Below, piece after piece: positions 12,164-24,954 of a stretch of DNA of 64,000 nucleotides (positions are counted from its first letter, which is position 1; each line of letters opens with the position of its first letter). A program made the translations under genes and the position numbers. The notes beneath the pieces were generated by a model. It made no database searches. It was not told where the DNA came from and worked only from the letters and a program-made list of their open reading frames with translations. The stretch is from Acanthosoma haemorrhoidale (lineage: Eukaryota; Arthropoda; Insecta; Hemiptera; Acanthosomatidae), in the NCBI GenBank assembly GCA_930367205.1, contig OV884011.1, forward strand, positions 106,507,139-106,571,138, in the 5' to 3' direction.

Positions 12164-14039
12164 GGTAACGCTGGAATGGACCATTGTTATCAACAGTCTC
12201 TGGATATGGATCCGTTCTTCATTTTGGTTTTCTATTGTTAAACAGAAAAGTTATTGCATGATTGTTGAATCAGGCATTTAATATTTATAGAGTGTCTTAC
12301 AGACTGTCTATAAAACCAGTTCTTTACTTATCTGCATACAACTTATATATTGTGCTGGGGTAAGTTAATTTTACCAAAATATTGCCGATCTATAAAAAAA
12401 AAACTTTCTATTCTGGCCTCTCCACAAGGTAGAGTTAGTTGCAGGCAGTGACTAACCATGGATAGTTGATTTAACCGCTCCAACATTGGTATTCAGAAAG
12501 TGACCGCAAACATCTCCGCTACATATTATATGAAGCCACTGTTACATCGGACCTAGCAACACTTACCAAACAGCATGAGTAACGCTGAGTAACACCCGGC
12601 CACCATTCCAGCAATAACCGGAACAGCTTACAAATCGTGTCAGCAAATTATTTCGTTTGCATTTAGGATGTTTCTATAGGTGGACAATTTGCACTACGAA
12701 CTTCATTTGCGGGTATTTATATAGTTAAAAAAAAAAAAGGCTTGAAGTCTCTCAAAATATATCTTTTTATTCACATACCATCCTCAGGAAACGTTTCTCT
12801 TTTTAGGGCATCATTAGGACCACAATTGAGAACAAGATACATAAATTTATATATTTAGAAGCAACATAATTCATGAAACACAGGACAATATAACCTAATT
12901 TGATAAATAATTAGATTTGAAAACAATAAGAAGAATAAAAAAGCAAACCTGAAACATATTTCACCTTTTTAGTTGTTATTAATCCACTTTTATATGTACC
13001 TAGTTGGTAACTTTACTGTAAAATGCATGAAAAATTTAAGATAGTAAATAAATACTGTATGAAAAAAAACAAAAATAAATGTAAATAATACTTCTCATAA
13101 AAATCAAAAATATCCAGATATCTTTTCAACAAATTATTACCATACATAAAAATCCCAAAAAATTAACTTACACTTGACTGTAAATTCCAGAGTTCAAGCA
13201 TAAACTTTAAATTTATACAATTTTTTTTTAAATTTCATAATAGAAAATAGAGGCTCCAACTCTTTTTTCTAAAATAAATAAATACCTACATAAAAGTTAC
13301 TCTGTTTCAGTACTACTATAGCGTAAAATAAAATTTAGCATAGATTATTTAATGTAATTAGCTAAAGTGTTTTCAAACCCCCAAGTACACAGGCGCACAC
13401 ATCGCTTTTGTATATAACTAATTGTTCCTAAGGACCAGTATTAATATTTATATAAATCTAACAATGATGAAGTATTCTGACAACAATTACGAACTATATA
13501 TATAGTATAATAACGATTATACATGTATATAAACGTAATAACTTAATAGAAAGTGGGAATACGCTATTTAGAGGTAGGTAGAGTTAATATTTACTTATTA
13601 AATAAACTATTCTGAAATTCAAATTATATTAATCACTAAAAAATGGCATTTTAACCAATTGAAAAAAATATAAATAACTAAAATATTGACCAAAAAAAGC
13701 CGACATATATTTTTTTTTGTAATTGTGATTGACATAATTTTGGATATAGTTACTAACCTTAATGTTCTCTTAATAATGGGGAGAAAACCGACTTTTTAAA
13801 TCAAAAAGGCTTCTGAAATGTGATTAAATGTCAGTAAACATATAGTAACTACTTTATTACTATTTTATAACTTTGGACTCACCAGCTATGATTCATATTA
13901 TTAAATAGTTGAGGGATAGTGATTTCCAGTGTTTGAAAATGTGCTGTCGTGATAGGTCAACTCCGCTCCCATAAAATATAATAACTCAAAATTACTATTT
14001 CTGATGAAAATTATTCCAAATATACAGATTAAGGCTTCA
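12164..14039. other. AT-rich interval without a gene
   Basis: Very A/T-rich DNA with no open frame above 60 codons. At about 12470-12660 there is a slightly more GC-rich patch without a recognisable product. The right edge ends where the truncated LINE begins. Confidence 0.6.
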
Positions 14040-15384
14040 GTAAAGGACTCAGCTTGGACTGCAATCTAGTGAAACTGCAGCGGCACGTTGCAACGAACAT
14101 GCGAAACAACAGAGTCACTGCGATGATCTCCCTTGACTGTACGAAAGCATTCGACTCTGTAGATCATCGTACACTCCTGCGACGCCTGAACACGCCTGAG
14201 CACGAATTTCCTGCGCAACTCCAGAACATCATGACTTCCTATCTAGCAGGCAGAACCTTTTCTGTGCGAATAGGAGCCGTATGTACCACCAGAAAAGATT
14301 TCGTCGTCGGAGTTCCCCAAGGGTCGGTGCTGGGACTCCTACTCTTCAACATCTACACCGCGCACATAGTAGGAGCATCATACTCCAATTGTGAGGTAGC
14401 GGCATATGCGGAGATTTAGGAGACTACAACACCAGCCTCAACCCAGCGAAAGCTCTAAAGTCTGCAGAGGGCGCAAGTCAGTTAATCACCGACAGGCTAC
14501 AAGCTGTCCATATTCAGGTGAACCCGGCCAAAACTCAAGGGATCGTCTTCTCCTTCCAGCATGGAAAACGAAAGCGTCCACCCAGCTTCACTATAGACGG
14601 GACTGAATGCAAACTTTCCAACATATGCTACCTCGGCATCAACCCAGGCACACACATGACGTTCGGCACACACCTGCAGAAGAAGTTAAAAAGAGTACGT
14701 AGGACTTACTACTCTCTCCAGCATCTCATCGCAAGCCCGGCTATATCCCTTCGGCTGAAACTGTTAATATATAAGAGCGTCCTGAGGCCAGCTCTACTGT
14801 TTAGGACACCACTCTTCCGATTCCTACACACCAGCACAATAACGCGACTCCAGAGCTTCAAGAACAACATCCTACGCAGGGCACTATGGCATACCCCTTT
14901 TCGTGATACAAAGGCTCCCGACCTCCACGAAAAGTTCGAGGTCCCCACCATCACCGAAGCCATCCAAAGAAGACACATCAAGTTGTTTGACTCGATGAAA
15001 CATTGCCAAAACCCTCCATTCCGAGACATGACACCCCCACCGCTACCGGCAAGATGACAACTCTCAAGATCTGGTAAAGCAGACCAAATGGTGGACATCA
15101 CGGCGCTTGGCCGACCAACAAAAAGCCTCTAACGGGCACCCATCACTGCTATCCAACTAAATAAGACTGCACTACATGCCTAGAGGGACTCTAGGCCCAG
15201 CCACCAGTGGACTCTCACCACTGTACCGCAACAATCAACCTCTACCGAGGCTACCCACAACACTCCTTAATTACCTCACACCACCTTCAAGCAGGCACTC
15301 CTTGTACAAGGATCCACTGAACCCAAATATTCCTTTATTTTTCCATCATCCTTAATCTTATAATTAGAGAGCTAAGAAAAAAAA
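14040..15384 (+). mobile_element. 5'-truncated Jockey-type LINE
   Basis: A GC-richer block in AT-rich surroundings encodes the C-terminal half of a Jockey-clade reverse transcriptase. It lacks the endonuclease domain and the start of the RT domain, as expected for 5' truncation during target-primed reverse transcription. The coding part ends near 15057 and is followed by about 320 bp of C-rich 3' sequence and a short A-run (about 15375-15383), taken here as the tail. No poly-A signal or target duplication was identified with confidence. The 3' part lacks the tail motif of the four other LINE copies in this window, so it is probably a different subfamily. Confidence 0.85.
14054..15057 (+). pseudogene. 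Reverse transcriptase fragment, frameshifted in the YADD box
   Basis: Frame 1 (to 14419) carries RT motif A as LDCTKAFDSVDH and motif B as GVPQGSVLGLLLFN. Motif C should follow, but the frame reads AAYAEI and stops: TATGCGGA is followed directly by GATTTAGG, consistent with loss of one base inside the codons of the catalytic YADD. From about 14411 another frame resumes and runs open to 15057, with VNPAKTQGI, YLGINPGTHMTF, RLKLLIYKSVLRPALL and IQRRHIKLFDS, all typical of Jockey C-terminal thumb and tail regions. The product would be an inactive RT in any case, as the N-terminal half is absent. A 130-codon antisense frame at 14709-15101 is a shadow. Confidence 0.88.
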
Positions 15385-16934
15385 CATATTTGTGTATGTA
15401 GTTATTTATATGTGACAGTTATGTGATTAAAGTATTTCAGTCAGTCTATTTAACATGTCACTGTTCATGAATGTATCATACAAATACCAACTATTTAATA
15501 CCCTGCAAATTGTATGCATGATAGGCTTACATCGTTCTACCAAGCCACTATAAATTATATGCAAATACTTCGCAATCGTTCATTGGTTCCATCGCATTAT
15601 TGAATTCAAAAAACCGTTGTTTTTTTTTTGTTTTTTTTGTTTAACCTCGGAAGGCGAAATAAAGTATTAGCTATCAATAATGAATTAAAATATTGGTATA
15701 TGAAAGCCGTAGTGCTGTGAAATATGCATGAAATATGGCGTTTAGTCACCGCAGAACAGTTTAAAAATAGAAATTACTTGAAACAAATCTTTTGTAATCT
15801 ACAGATTTATCGAGAGGAACAAATCGTTAATCGCAATTCGTTACGGCTGTGCTCTGGAAAGTAGATCCTTAAGGTTGAATTATGTCATCCGTTTCAATAA
15901 AAAATTATTATATGGTATATCAGGATAGGTTGTTAAAGGAGTTGGATTTTTACCATTTATTTGTGGGTGACGTTTTCACTCACCAGGTATCCCTATGTAC
16001 ATAAATTTCCATTTACGTATGCATGTGGTAAACTGGACGAACATAATATTTAAATAACGTTAACTATAATTTCTAAGAAAAAAAAAAATTACAAGCTATT
16101 ATATGAAACAGAAAATACAAGTAAAATTCTGTGTATTTTATGATTCATTTAAAGTCTACATAATTAAACTATTTATAATTGTTGTTGTTTTTTAATATCA
16201 TTTTCAGCGAGTTCTGCTGAATATCAGACTAGCACATATACGTTCGTTAGACCAAGTTTCATGTCATGTACTTCAAGATAGAAAAGAATGATCACTAAAA
16301 ATCCGACAAGAAAAACTATTAAAGTGGATAGGCAAACATTAGAACAATGGCCTGGATAAATCGCCTCTACAAACTGCATTTGTTGAAGTAACTTATTAGC
16401 GATAAAGTTAAAAAAAAAAAAAAATATGTGGTGAAGAGAAAGTCTCAAGGATATCTACGGACGACCTTCGAATAGCACTTCAAAAAAAAAAAGCCGTAAT
16501 ATCACTTTTATTAGTTCCAGCCCTGAACCAGAATCTTTTAATATTTAAGAGGCGGCATTATCTAGCTAAAAATAGGCTCTTAAATAATCATCAGTATTAA
16601 AAAAAATATATTAACTACACTCGCCCTCTAAAAAAAGTGGTGCATTTAGAAAAATTCAAATATTTGCTTCCGAACAGAATTATTTTAGCTTTCAATCCTT
16701 CTATAATTAAATTAATATTAAACGTTTTCAGTGATAAAGAATAATAATAAATATGATAAATAATAAGTAAGAAGAAAACCCCCAATAAATATTCAAACAA
16801 TTTAAAAAAAAAAAAAGTGTACAGAAATTTCTATTCTGATTTCTTGTTAACTAACTGATTTAAAAATTTAGCAAAAGGTTTTAAATTTTAATTATAAATA
16901 AATAAATGGTTAAATTATATAATAAATGGTTTTG
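15385..16934. other. AT-rich interval without a gene
   Basis: A/T-rich with several T-runs (for example near 15617-15640) and A-runs. A 74-codon minus frame at 16224-16448 is hydrophobic and low-complexity, driven by homopolymers. No known motif or transposon end is visible. Confidence 0.6.
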
Positions 16935-17090
16935 ACGGTCGAGTAAGTAGCCCGTGTTGTTGTTTTAGTGGAAGGTGGTCGAACCCACCCCCCAGGTATG
17001 CAGGTTTGTGCACGCTCAGGCAGGGTTCGAGTCAAGTCGGATGCGAGTGACCGAGCCAAGAGATGACCGGTTTATTTAACTACACACGCT
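16935..17090 (+). repeat. tRNA-like SINE candidate with B-box-like GGTTCGAGTC
   Basis: A GC-richer patch contains GGTGGTCGAACCCACC (a small self-complementary run) near 16975-16990 and GGGTTCGAGTC at about 17023-17033, close to the pol III B-box consensus GGTTCGANNCC. A TTAGTGGAAGG stretch near 16964 could be a decayed A-box. It is followed by a T-rich region. This is consistent with a tRNA-derived SINE, but only one box is good and no second copy was confirmed. Confidence 0.3.
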
Positions 17091-20000
17091 TTGGAATCGG
17101 TTTTCAACTACTACTAAGACTGCTCGACTTCTTCGTATAACTCGGGGAGTAGCAAGACGTGCAGAAACTCAACGATGTTCTCTGGCCAACAATGACCCTG
17201 ATGCTGGTCTCTGAGGGTTTAAATTCACTTCAGTAAGCCTTCTTATAACAGTATCTGCACACACGAGTATACCGACAATGCATTTATAAAACTTTCAAGA
17301 AAATTTAACATCACCGTAATAAACCATTCTGCTCTGTTTCATGAAATAAAAACCTTTTAAAAAGTTTAATGACGCTAAACCCCTGAGCTTCCCCTACAGC
17401 AAGCTCAATTACAAATAAATAACGATTAATATAATATCTAACGTTTCACCTATTTTGACTTGGAGGTATATTGTTCGGAACGGCTGCAGTATTAGTGCGT
17501 TGAGCCCAGGGATGTAATATATTCGCTTGTATTCCATAGCTTTATTACTGCTATAACTGAATGGAAACTTGAAATCTCATGGCTATACAACGAAACCACA
17601 GATAGGATTCTTTCCCATGCTAGAAGAAACGGTAACGGAAATGAACCCTTGCTGTGGGAGATGTCGCGGTCATATGCTAAATCATGTCAGTCCTGCTTGG
17701 CATACAATATCCACCCCGACACAGCGACACACAGTTCCAGTTTGTTTCCACGAGAGTCAAATTATTTCTCGGGCAACATAAACCAGTTTGTCGGTTATTA
17801 ATTAAAATTAAGTGTTTTGGTTTTTGAAAGAACTTTGAAATCTAGGGACTTTACACCGTGAAAGAGATATATAAAGAATATATATATATATATAAAGAGT
17901 CAAAGGTATAAAGTGTAAATCCAAAGTGATATTTAAAACAATAAGCCTGCACTACTGCAAAAATTGAAAATCTTAATAATATGTGGATATATTTAGGGTG
18001 GTTGTAACTTTATTTAATTTTATAAAATAAATATAGCATTTATGAACTTGCCTGCAGTTTAACAAATCCTATTTGGGCTTAGAACACAACTTTTAATCTG
18101 AACGTCTTGTACATATTTGGTAATACTTTAGCATACGATTTAAATTTTAACAATACTTGAGGTTATGCCATCAATTTGTAGGACAAAAATTTTCTAAATT
18201 TTGACCCGAGTCAACCGAGAGCAACTTAACACCAGACCTTGTTTCTTTTTGATCAGGGGGTTGACCTGATACAACCCCTTTTCCTATCTAACCTCCGTCT
18301 TAGGATCCCGGATGTTTTTTTTTCTACGAATTCATACAGATTAGGATGTTCCAAACGTAATGCTCCAAAATGTATTGGTATTTACTCATAAACGTTCTAT
18401 CTATCCTCTCCATCAGCCCAACTCAAATTTCACGAGGAAGTTGATGGAAAATTAATAATAAGGATACCAATAAAACTTAAAATATTAGGATTTTATATCT
18501 TAAATAACTAATTCACTGATATCAAAAAAGTTCTTCAGTTATACATTTAAGTGTGTGCATGAATTCCGAGTCAAATGGGATAAGGGGAATAAGCTCAAAA
18601 TTCAATTTAGTATTTTCCAACTTCTTCCGTGCTCATCGGTTATTCCACCACCGGAAACTGCTGCGTCTGTTCTCGTTCAACTGCTTTCTATTCCCTCCTG
18701 CAGCACTGTGACCGAATGTAGCGGTGTGATCGTAAAATTTCCTAATGTAATAAATAATCCATTCAATTGGTTATTAATTAACTGTGTTTCTTTATAGTGC
18801 AGATTTTGTTGTTTCCTTCTTTCCCTGTATATTTATCAATACTATTCAGGATAAAAAGCTCGAAAGTATTTGAAAGGTTAAAGAAGGGCATGAAAGGAAA
18901 TTACCCCATTCAACTTGACTTGGCGAGGCCATAACAATGAAATATTGAAATGAGAAAATAGAAAAGTCCATATAAAGATAATAAAAGATGGCTCTCACAT
19001 GGAATTGTATAGGCGTATTGTTTATTGCATCCCCATTATGCTAGAATGGTTTTACCCTGATTAAATTAATTTCCATGGAGTACAAGAGAACTTTTCTTGA
19101 ATATATATAAGTGAGTAAAAGTTGTGTTCTATTCGCAATGAGATTTTACTACAGTAAGAATTAAAACGCCATAATTTTTTATTGCAATTTAATTGCTAAA
19201 ATGTGAGTGATAAGTGGGAATTATGAAAAAAAGTAGGTTTAAGATGTATGGGATTTTATAGAGAGAAATTTCCCTTCTTTATGTCTGCTTATCTAGGTGA
19301 CGTTCTCTGTGAACTCGATGAGTCCCTTACACATCAGAGCTGATCTCTGATCACAGTATGTAAGGTATCTGGGTCACGAGGTACCCACCCCAAATAAATA
19401 TCTGATGATTCAGAGCCGAAACTTGACCGATCCTCCTCTAGAAGTGAATATATTTCAGTTTAGCTCTGAGTCAGCACGCTGGACTCCAGAACTCTCTGAT
19501 TCACCTCATCTGCATATGAACGGTCTTCCACTCCTGTCTTCTAGTGAGTGGCTCTCAATGGTGTTTTATCAGGAGCCCTCATTTGTCAGGCTGGGTTCAA
19601 GGCAGGTCGAGCCACTACAGCATAAAGGGAAACCCGAAGAGCGTGAGTTAAATCTGGTCGAGAGATCGTTCAGACTCAATGGTCTCAAGGATTAAGAAGC
19701 TTGAAAAAAAGGATGTGGTAATGACACGAACCAGCAGTAATCCTACTGAAAATTATTAATGAATTATAGAACTGATCGTAGCTTTTACTTTATGTACTAC
19801 ACCATAACTTATCCGAGGCCTTAGTTATGCCTAAGAGTTTTTTTATCTGTATTGATTTATTTTTAATTGAAGTTTAAATAACCTGAAGGTAGTAAGAACT
19901 CATTTCATTCATCTTTATTTCCTCAGCCTTGTTCCATTGCACAAAATCCTTGAATATTTTAGAAAATGTTTAGGCAAATCTTCAGTTTGCGGAGGAATTT

Positions 20001-20613
20001 AATGCATCTGATTGTTCGATTCTTAATCGAATTGTATTTTCTTCATATATGCTTATGGACAACGTTTTTAATTACAGTGCAGCAAATACTTATGAGAAAT
20101 GGCGTGAGCATTTAGTTAGGCCAAGAATATACTAGAATAATAAAAACAACCTCCATGGTGCAACACCTCACAAATAAATACCTAATCGCCAGTTCCTAAT
20201 ATTTGCACCTTCCTCATTCAAGGAGCTACTCATTTTCTATCACAAGACTCTGTGAACCTAGAAGAACAATCCTCGACACAAATTCGGTGACCATTCATTA
20301 GAAACAACTTTTAATTTTCTTAGAGCACTAATATGATGCACCTGTTCTAATAACCGTATAATTATTAAACCGCAATTGGATTGATGAATTTATTATTTAC
20401 TTAGGGCTCCTTATATATGGATTTAAGCCCCAATTAGTAATGTAATACTCTCTAGCCTTAATCGGATTGCTATAGGGTACATGATTAATATAATGTTATT
20501 AAAGAAATGAATAATTTTAAAACTAGCAATTATAAGAATATGACACAATCTATTGAGGAAGCGTTCATACTTCCGGCATTGTGCGTACGAAGACCCTTTC
20601 AAAGAGGTGTTAT
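17091..20613. other. Interval without a recognised gene
   Basis: Mixed AT-rich DNA. Open frames at 17569-17781, 18555-18797 and 19405-19695 (70-96 codons) have no recognisable motif. A short (AT)8 run lies near 17879-17894. A patch at 19590-19610 (GGGTTCAAGGC) resembles a decayed B-box but has no paired A-box. Confidence 0.5.
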
Positions 20614-21060
20614 TCATGCCAAAGAGATATAATTATCCGGATTGTGCAATATCTGGAAAGATAATTGCGATAAGCTTGACCCCTGGGTATCGGCTACATC
20701 CACGGAATACTTGATGCACTCACTGTATGACGTTGAGCAGCCTGGCAGTCTGTTATAACACCCCTCCATTATATCTTGATAGTTCCTCTGACAGCAGCCA
20801 ACGGTGAAAGGGAGCAAACCTGGATTTAAATATCCCCGTTTTCCTTTAAGGGTGACCATCCAGAGGAGAGTCGACGATTCGTCCTTGCAAGGACCACAGG
20901 ACGATGACTCTGTTTTATCCTCTTCGCCAACCGTGTAATCTGGTGACGGCACGGATTGGCGCAATCTCCTCCCGCCGAAGAAAAAGAGTTCCCGAACTAA
21001 TGAGTGGTCGTGATATTGGCCAAATTGCTCCCAGATTGCACAGGACCTTACTCCGGCCAA
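20614..21060 (-). CDS. Unidentified 148-codon open frame
   Basis: This is the longest open frame outside the recognised transposon genes. It lies in a locally GC-richer block (about 20650-21060) and is read from an ATG near 21060. The product has six cysteines in its central and C-terminal part (for example SSSCGPC and GCC) but no motif I recognise, no clear signal peptide and no membrane segment. No convincing splice sites flank it. At this GC content a frame of this length could arise by chance, so treat it as an unverified frame or an exon or repeat fragment. Confidence 0.2.
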   Translation of the reverse strand: MAGVRSCAIWEQFGQYHDHSLVRELFFFGGRRLRQSVPSPDYTVGEEDKTESSSCGPCKDESSTLLWMVTLKGKRGYLNPGLLPFTVGCCQRNYQDIMEGCYNRLPGCSTSYSECIKYSVDVADTQGSSLSQLSFQILHNPDNYISLA

Positions 21061-22130
21061 ACATCCTTTTCTTTTACAGGCTCTTTCAGGATCCCTTTCA
21101 GTCTAATAGATAAACTCTTCTCTATTATCGACCGGAGCTCCGCCATTAGTGTTCAATTATTGATTTCAATTCTGCCATTATTTAGGCTGTTGGATGGGAA
21201 GATAATAGCCGGTTTTTGCTGGGCAAATTTTCTATTAAAGGCAATTACTGATATCAATTTGGCTTTGGATGGGTTCACCAATGGGACATTCTTGTGTACT
21301 CTATTTACGAACTACACGAATTTCTTTTTCTATTCAGGTGAAAATCGTCTGTAGTACGATTAAACCAGTACGATTATCACCCTGATTTCAGTGATTTGTC
21401 CGAGAAAACTATGAACGCTGAGTAACGATAATTGTTGTTGTTAATCGGCAGTTATATTAGTATATTCTGTGAATTAACTCAAGTCCTTGGCATGATCACT
21501 CTGAAGGATCTAGTGAGGTAGCAGGCGAGCTATGATGATGGCATGACCCATCGAGATGAGGCAATTCATGAGGCATCCCTTTAAACTAAGTCAATCCTAC
21601 AAATGATGTGAATGTATCCCCTCATAGCGACGTAAGAGGAAGTGAATATCTCCTTGAATAATCGAATAAAAACTAAGTAAATATAATAAATAAAGGTAGA
21701 GCATTGATGCGTGGCATTTTCTCAACCTTCATTGATTGTATTTAACTGCTACTCATTTCCCCTCAAGAGTCGCTGAGAGGGGATACATGCAGACCATTTG
21801 ATGGGTTGCCTTAGTTTGACGTTGAATCGAACGGATGTCTGAGGAACTACCTCAGCTCGATGGGCACGTATTTTTTTAGGAAATTATGATTAGAATTTAT
21901 TAAAAGCAAATAGGTAACACATAGAATATATATTTTAGAGGTAGCTATTATTGAGCTGAATCTGTTATACCCTAGAAATAGAGTCACCTATTTAGAAAGC
22001 CCTAGCGATTTGGAGATATGGTCGGAAAGTCCATTATCCTCTGTTGCTTGGATAAGTGTGGTGGTATGTACGAGTCTTGTAAAATAATCGTTGCTGTAAA
22101 ATGTAAAATTTTGGCTGTCACCAAAGAAGA
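21061..22130. other. Interval without a recognised gene
   Basis: A 116-codon plus frame (21004-21354) is rich in phenylalanine, leucine and isoleucine, as AT-rich DNA often is, and shows no known motif. The right edge abuts the poly-T tract that marks the 3' end of the minus-strand LINE at 22131. Confidence 0.5.
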
Positions 22131-23045
22131 CATTTTTTTTTTTTTTATTTCAAAACCTCAAAAAATAATACAATGAACAAAAATTTTTTATAGAGATACA
22201 AGTTGCTCCTCGTACTGCGATGCAATGATGCATTCGAAGGAGGGCATAATATAAATACATTCAATCTGCAGTTAAAAAGTCATAACTATATCCACAACAC
22301 TAAGTGATAAGGCTCACCTTCAGCTTGTTACCGACACTAAACACTTAAATACTAAAAAACAAAACAAAACAAACTATAACCTATACCTAGAACCTAAGAC
22401 TAAAGCGTTCCAGCCGCGACAGCGTCCTTCCATCGATGGGGGAACGGAGCGGGGGTTATAGTGTTAAACACCGGGTTTGTTAGATATTGCAAGGAGTCGA
22501 AAAATTTGATATGTCTACGCTGGATGAATTCATCCACCGTAGGCAGCTCAAATATCTCATGAAGCTCCCTGTTGCTCCGCTGCTCGAATGAAGTACCTCT
22601 GACAACTTTCATCAGTATACTGTTTTGGAATTGTTGGAGTTCCTAGCTGTTGTATACGTCAGATAACGAAAAAGCGGTGCACCGTACAGCTCAAGTATGC
22701 TCTTGTAAATCAGTAGCTTGAGACGCAGTGACAGATTGGGGGAAGTCAATAAGTGCGTAAGCCGGTAAGACTTCATGCGTGTATGCTACAACTTCTTCGC
22801 AAAATGGTTACTAAAATGTAGGTGTCTGTCCATTTTAATTCCCAGATATACTAGGTCGTTGGCTGGTGAATTTTCCTCCGTTCCTACTATATAACTAGTA
22901 GGGAGCGGGCTTTTTCCCTTTAAGAAGAAATTAGCCTATTCGCTGGTTAATACTATTTTTTGGTTTGTTTTTCTTCTGAAAGCTGCCGTAATAACGTTGC
23001 GACATCATTAGCTTTTTAAACAGGAGCACCAAGAGAGTTATTTAA
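22131..23045 (-). mobile_element. Degraded LINE copy with its 3' tail (tail copy C)
   Basis: Read on the minus strand, this is a Jockey-type RT C-terminus followed by a 3' untranslated region and a poly-A tail (a 15-base T-run at about 22132-22146 on the plus strand). The untranslated part contains CCCTCCTTCGAATGCAT and, downstream, CGAGGAGCAA. Near-identical core sequences occur in three other places in the window, so this copy ties the orphan tails to a reverse-transcriptase element. The 5' part is truncated or decayed upstream of about 23045. Confidence 0.85.
22400..23045 (-). pseudogene. Decayed RT C-terminus of the LINE
   Basis: Fragments in shifting frames read NNSLGAPV, then KANDVATLL at the place expected for YADD, then NSPANDLVYLGIKMDRHLHF, LSLRLKLLIYKSILELYG, and finally ELHEIFELPTVDEFIQRR and HIKFFDS. 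The order and wording parallel the 14.5-kb copy (YLGINPG, LRLKLLIYKS, IQRRHIKLFDS), so the two are related families. Several frameshifts and stops break it, and the tyrosine and first aspartate of YADD are replaced. It ends with DAVAAGTL and a stop at 22400. Confidence 0.82.
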
Positions 23046-23424
23046 TTGTGCCGGGGCCTCTCGGAGAGAATGTGGTGAAAGCGTGAACCGTTGAGTAACA
23101 TTATTATAATCCTCAACAGTTATTTCATTTTCAAATTGACATCTCCAGTCGAGTGCGTAGCTTCGCAGATTAATTAACCATTAGTCACAGTTCGGCACAG
23201 TAACACAGTTGTCGCTAACCAATTCGCGATAGTTTATCTTCATTAAAAGATTATCCTCAGAATGCGGGACTCAAGATTATGGAACAATGTAGCAATTACA
23301 TGGAATACACTGCAATGATCTAAGAACTCGTGATTCAAGTCATCACGACATGTAAAATTTATAATTCCTTCATCTATCATAGTAAAAGCGTGTTAAGTCA
23401 CCTTACTAAGTATAGAAATTATTC

Positions 23425-23490
23425 ATTGGTCTACTGATAAAGCGTTACTCATCCCTTTGTAGGAGTGGTCGGTACTCGAGTCCAAGCTGT
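23425..23490 (+). repeat. Weak tRNA-like SINE head
   Basis: TGGTCTACTGATAAAGCG at about 23427-23444 resembles the A-box and D-arm of a tRNA. GTCGGTACTCGAGTCC at about 23468-23483 resembles a T-arm/B-box with a two-base insertion. The spacing fits a tRNA-derived head, but the acceptor stem does not close, so it is at best a decayed SINE or tRNA pseudogene. Confidence 0.3.
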
Positions 23491-24435
23491 GACTGTAGAA
23501 AAGTTCAAGCTGTAACTTCTTATTCTTTCATTTTGAATATTTTGGGGTTGAAAATTAACTTTTCTACTTTCCAAGTGTTTCTTGTGACTGTCGAGGTTCA
23601 ACATAAAGCTAGAAATAAAAATCCTTGGTGAATCTATGACATGAAACTGCTAACTTGACAGAATATGTATATTTCCATTGTATGCGTTAATTTAGAAGTC
23701 AAGCATATTTTTAGATCGAACGAAATGATGTAATTCAGGTACAAATAATAGAAGTCAAAATAAATAATAATATATAATTTGTGACTCAGGGGAAGTCTAT
23801 GTTTTAGTCGATTTTTTTATTTAACTGACTGAACATTTCAATATTTCAATCTTATCCTGATAACTTTACTTCATATTTAATCAACAACTCGTTATTCCCT
23901 CCGTTAATAATCGTATATGACACTAGTGGCCAATTTCGCATGTACAAATATCCTCAATATAGATATTGATGGTAGGGAAAACGATAACAGGGAAAATTCA
24001 TAATTTGAAAATGGTCTCTAAAACACAATTCTGGCAGCCGGCAGGAAAGGTCCACCTGATGATCCCTAAGGATGATGCGTATCCTTACAAGCTAGTGCCT
24101 GCTAAGGTACCACTCTCAGTTGGTAATATATTAAATTGTCTGGAGATTGTTCCCACAGCTGATATTTTTATAGTACACAACTATCGTCGATGAATGAAAT
24201 ATCAAAAGTTTCCTATCTATCGTAGGATTCTCCGGTTCCTATCATATTGTTTAAGCAATTATATCTAGTCACTAAAACTTGCATATTTATTTTCACCATG
24301 CGTTAAAACTTGTGTACGCAGTATGATATGTGACGCAATTGAAGCAACTACATCCGCTACCTACGCCTTTGTTCTAACTCATTCCCCTACGGATAATGTT
24401 TTAAATCTTTACGATTTAACCTTGGAGCCTTTCAC

Positions 24436-24505
24436 ACAATCTAGTCTATTGCTTAAGGTAACCGCTTTGTGATGAGATAGTTCCAGGTTCGGAACCCACT
24501 GAGTG
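24436..24505 (+). repeat. tRNA-like SINE head with intact B-box
   Basis: GGTTCGGAACC at 24486-24496 differs from the B-box consensus GGTTCGANNCC at one base. About 45 bases upstream, ATCTAGTCTATTGCTTAAGG occupies the A-box position, and GATCTAG-type words recur in the heads at 36.2 and 47.55 kb. No acceptor stem closes around it, so a SINE fragment is more likely than a functional tRNA. Confidence 0.38.
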
Positions 24506-24954
24506 TTAGCTGATTTGTTATAATTCAATAAGTCAAGTATGTTCTTCTAAGCAGCAAACTTTAATTGGCTAATGTTGACTTATTTTGGGTCAGTTGAAGA
24601 ACTTTGGCAGCTCTGTTTGCCAGATCATTTTATATTATTTTTCTCTCGCAATCAAGAAGCAATTTATATCGACTGGTATCAATAATTTTAAGCAGCCAAT
24701 AGATTGATGACTCACATCATAAAGTGTTTATCTGTCCATATGTAAGGAAGGCACTTCCTGCTAATAAAACATAAAGAATTTGAACTCAGCAGTCCATTGT
24801 GAGCAGTGCAAGGTATGAGCCTCGCCCGAGTGTTGTACTAGGTAGCGTGTATTGATATGTAAATAACCCTGTACATGGCTTGCCCCTACCCGCCATAGCG
24901 GCACCGTCTTCTCTTTATTTCAATCAGCTGCGAATTCATCCCACATATGTTACC

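Larger units (their letters stand above)
23046..24954. other. Interval with two tRNA-like heads, no gene
   Basis: AT-rich DNA without a supported coding region; a 75-codon frame at 23966-24193 has no known motif. The two pol III-like signatures at 23425-23490 and 24436-24505 are listed separately. Confidence 0.5.

Noticed and set aside
14709..15101. 130-codon open frame on the minus strand
   Set aside because: It is antisense to the LINE reverse transcriptase, whose plus-strand frame carries the recognisable motifs.
19385..19425. CTGATGA ... GAAAC as a hammerhead core
   Set aside because: The nine bases between the boxes cannot form stem II.
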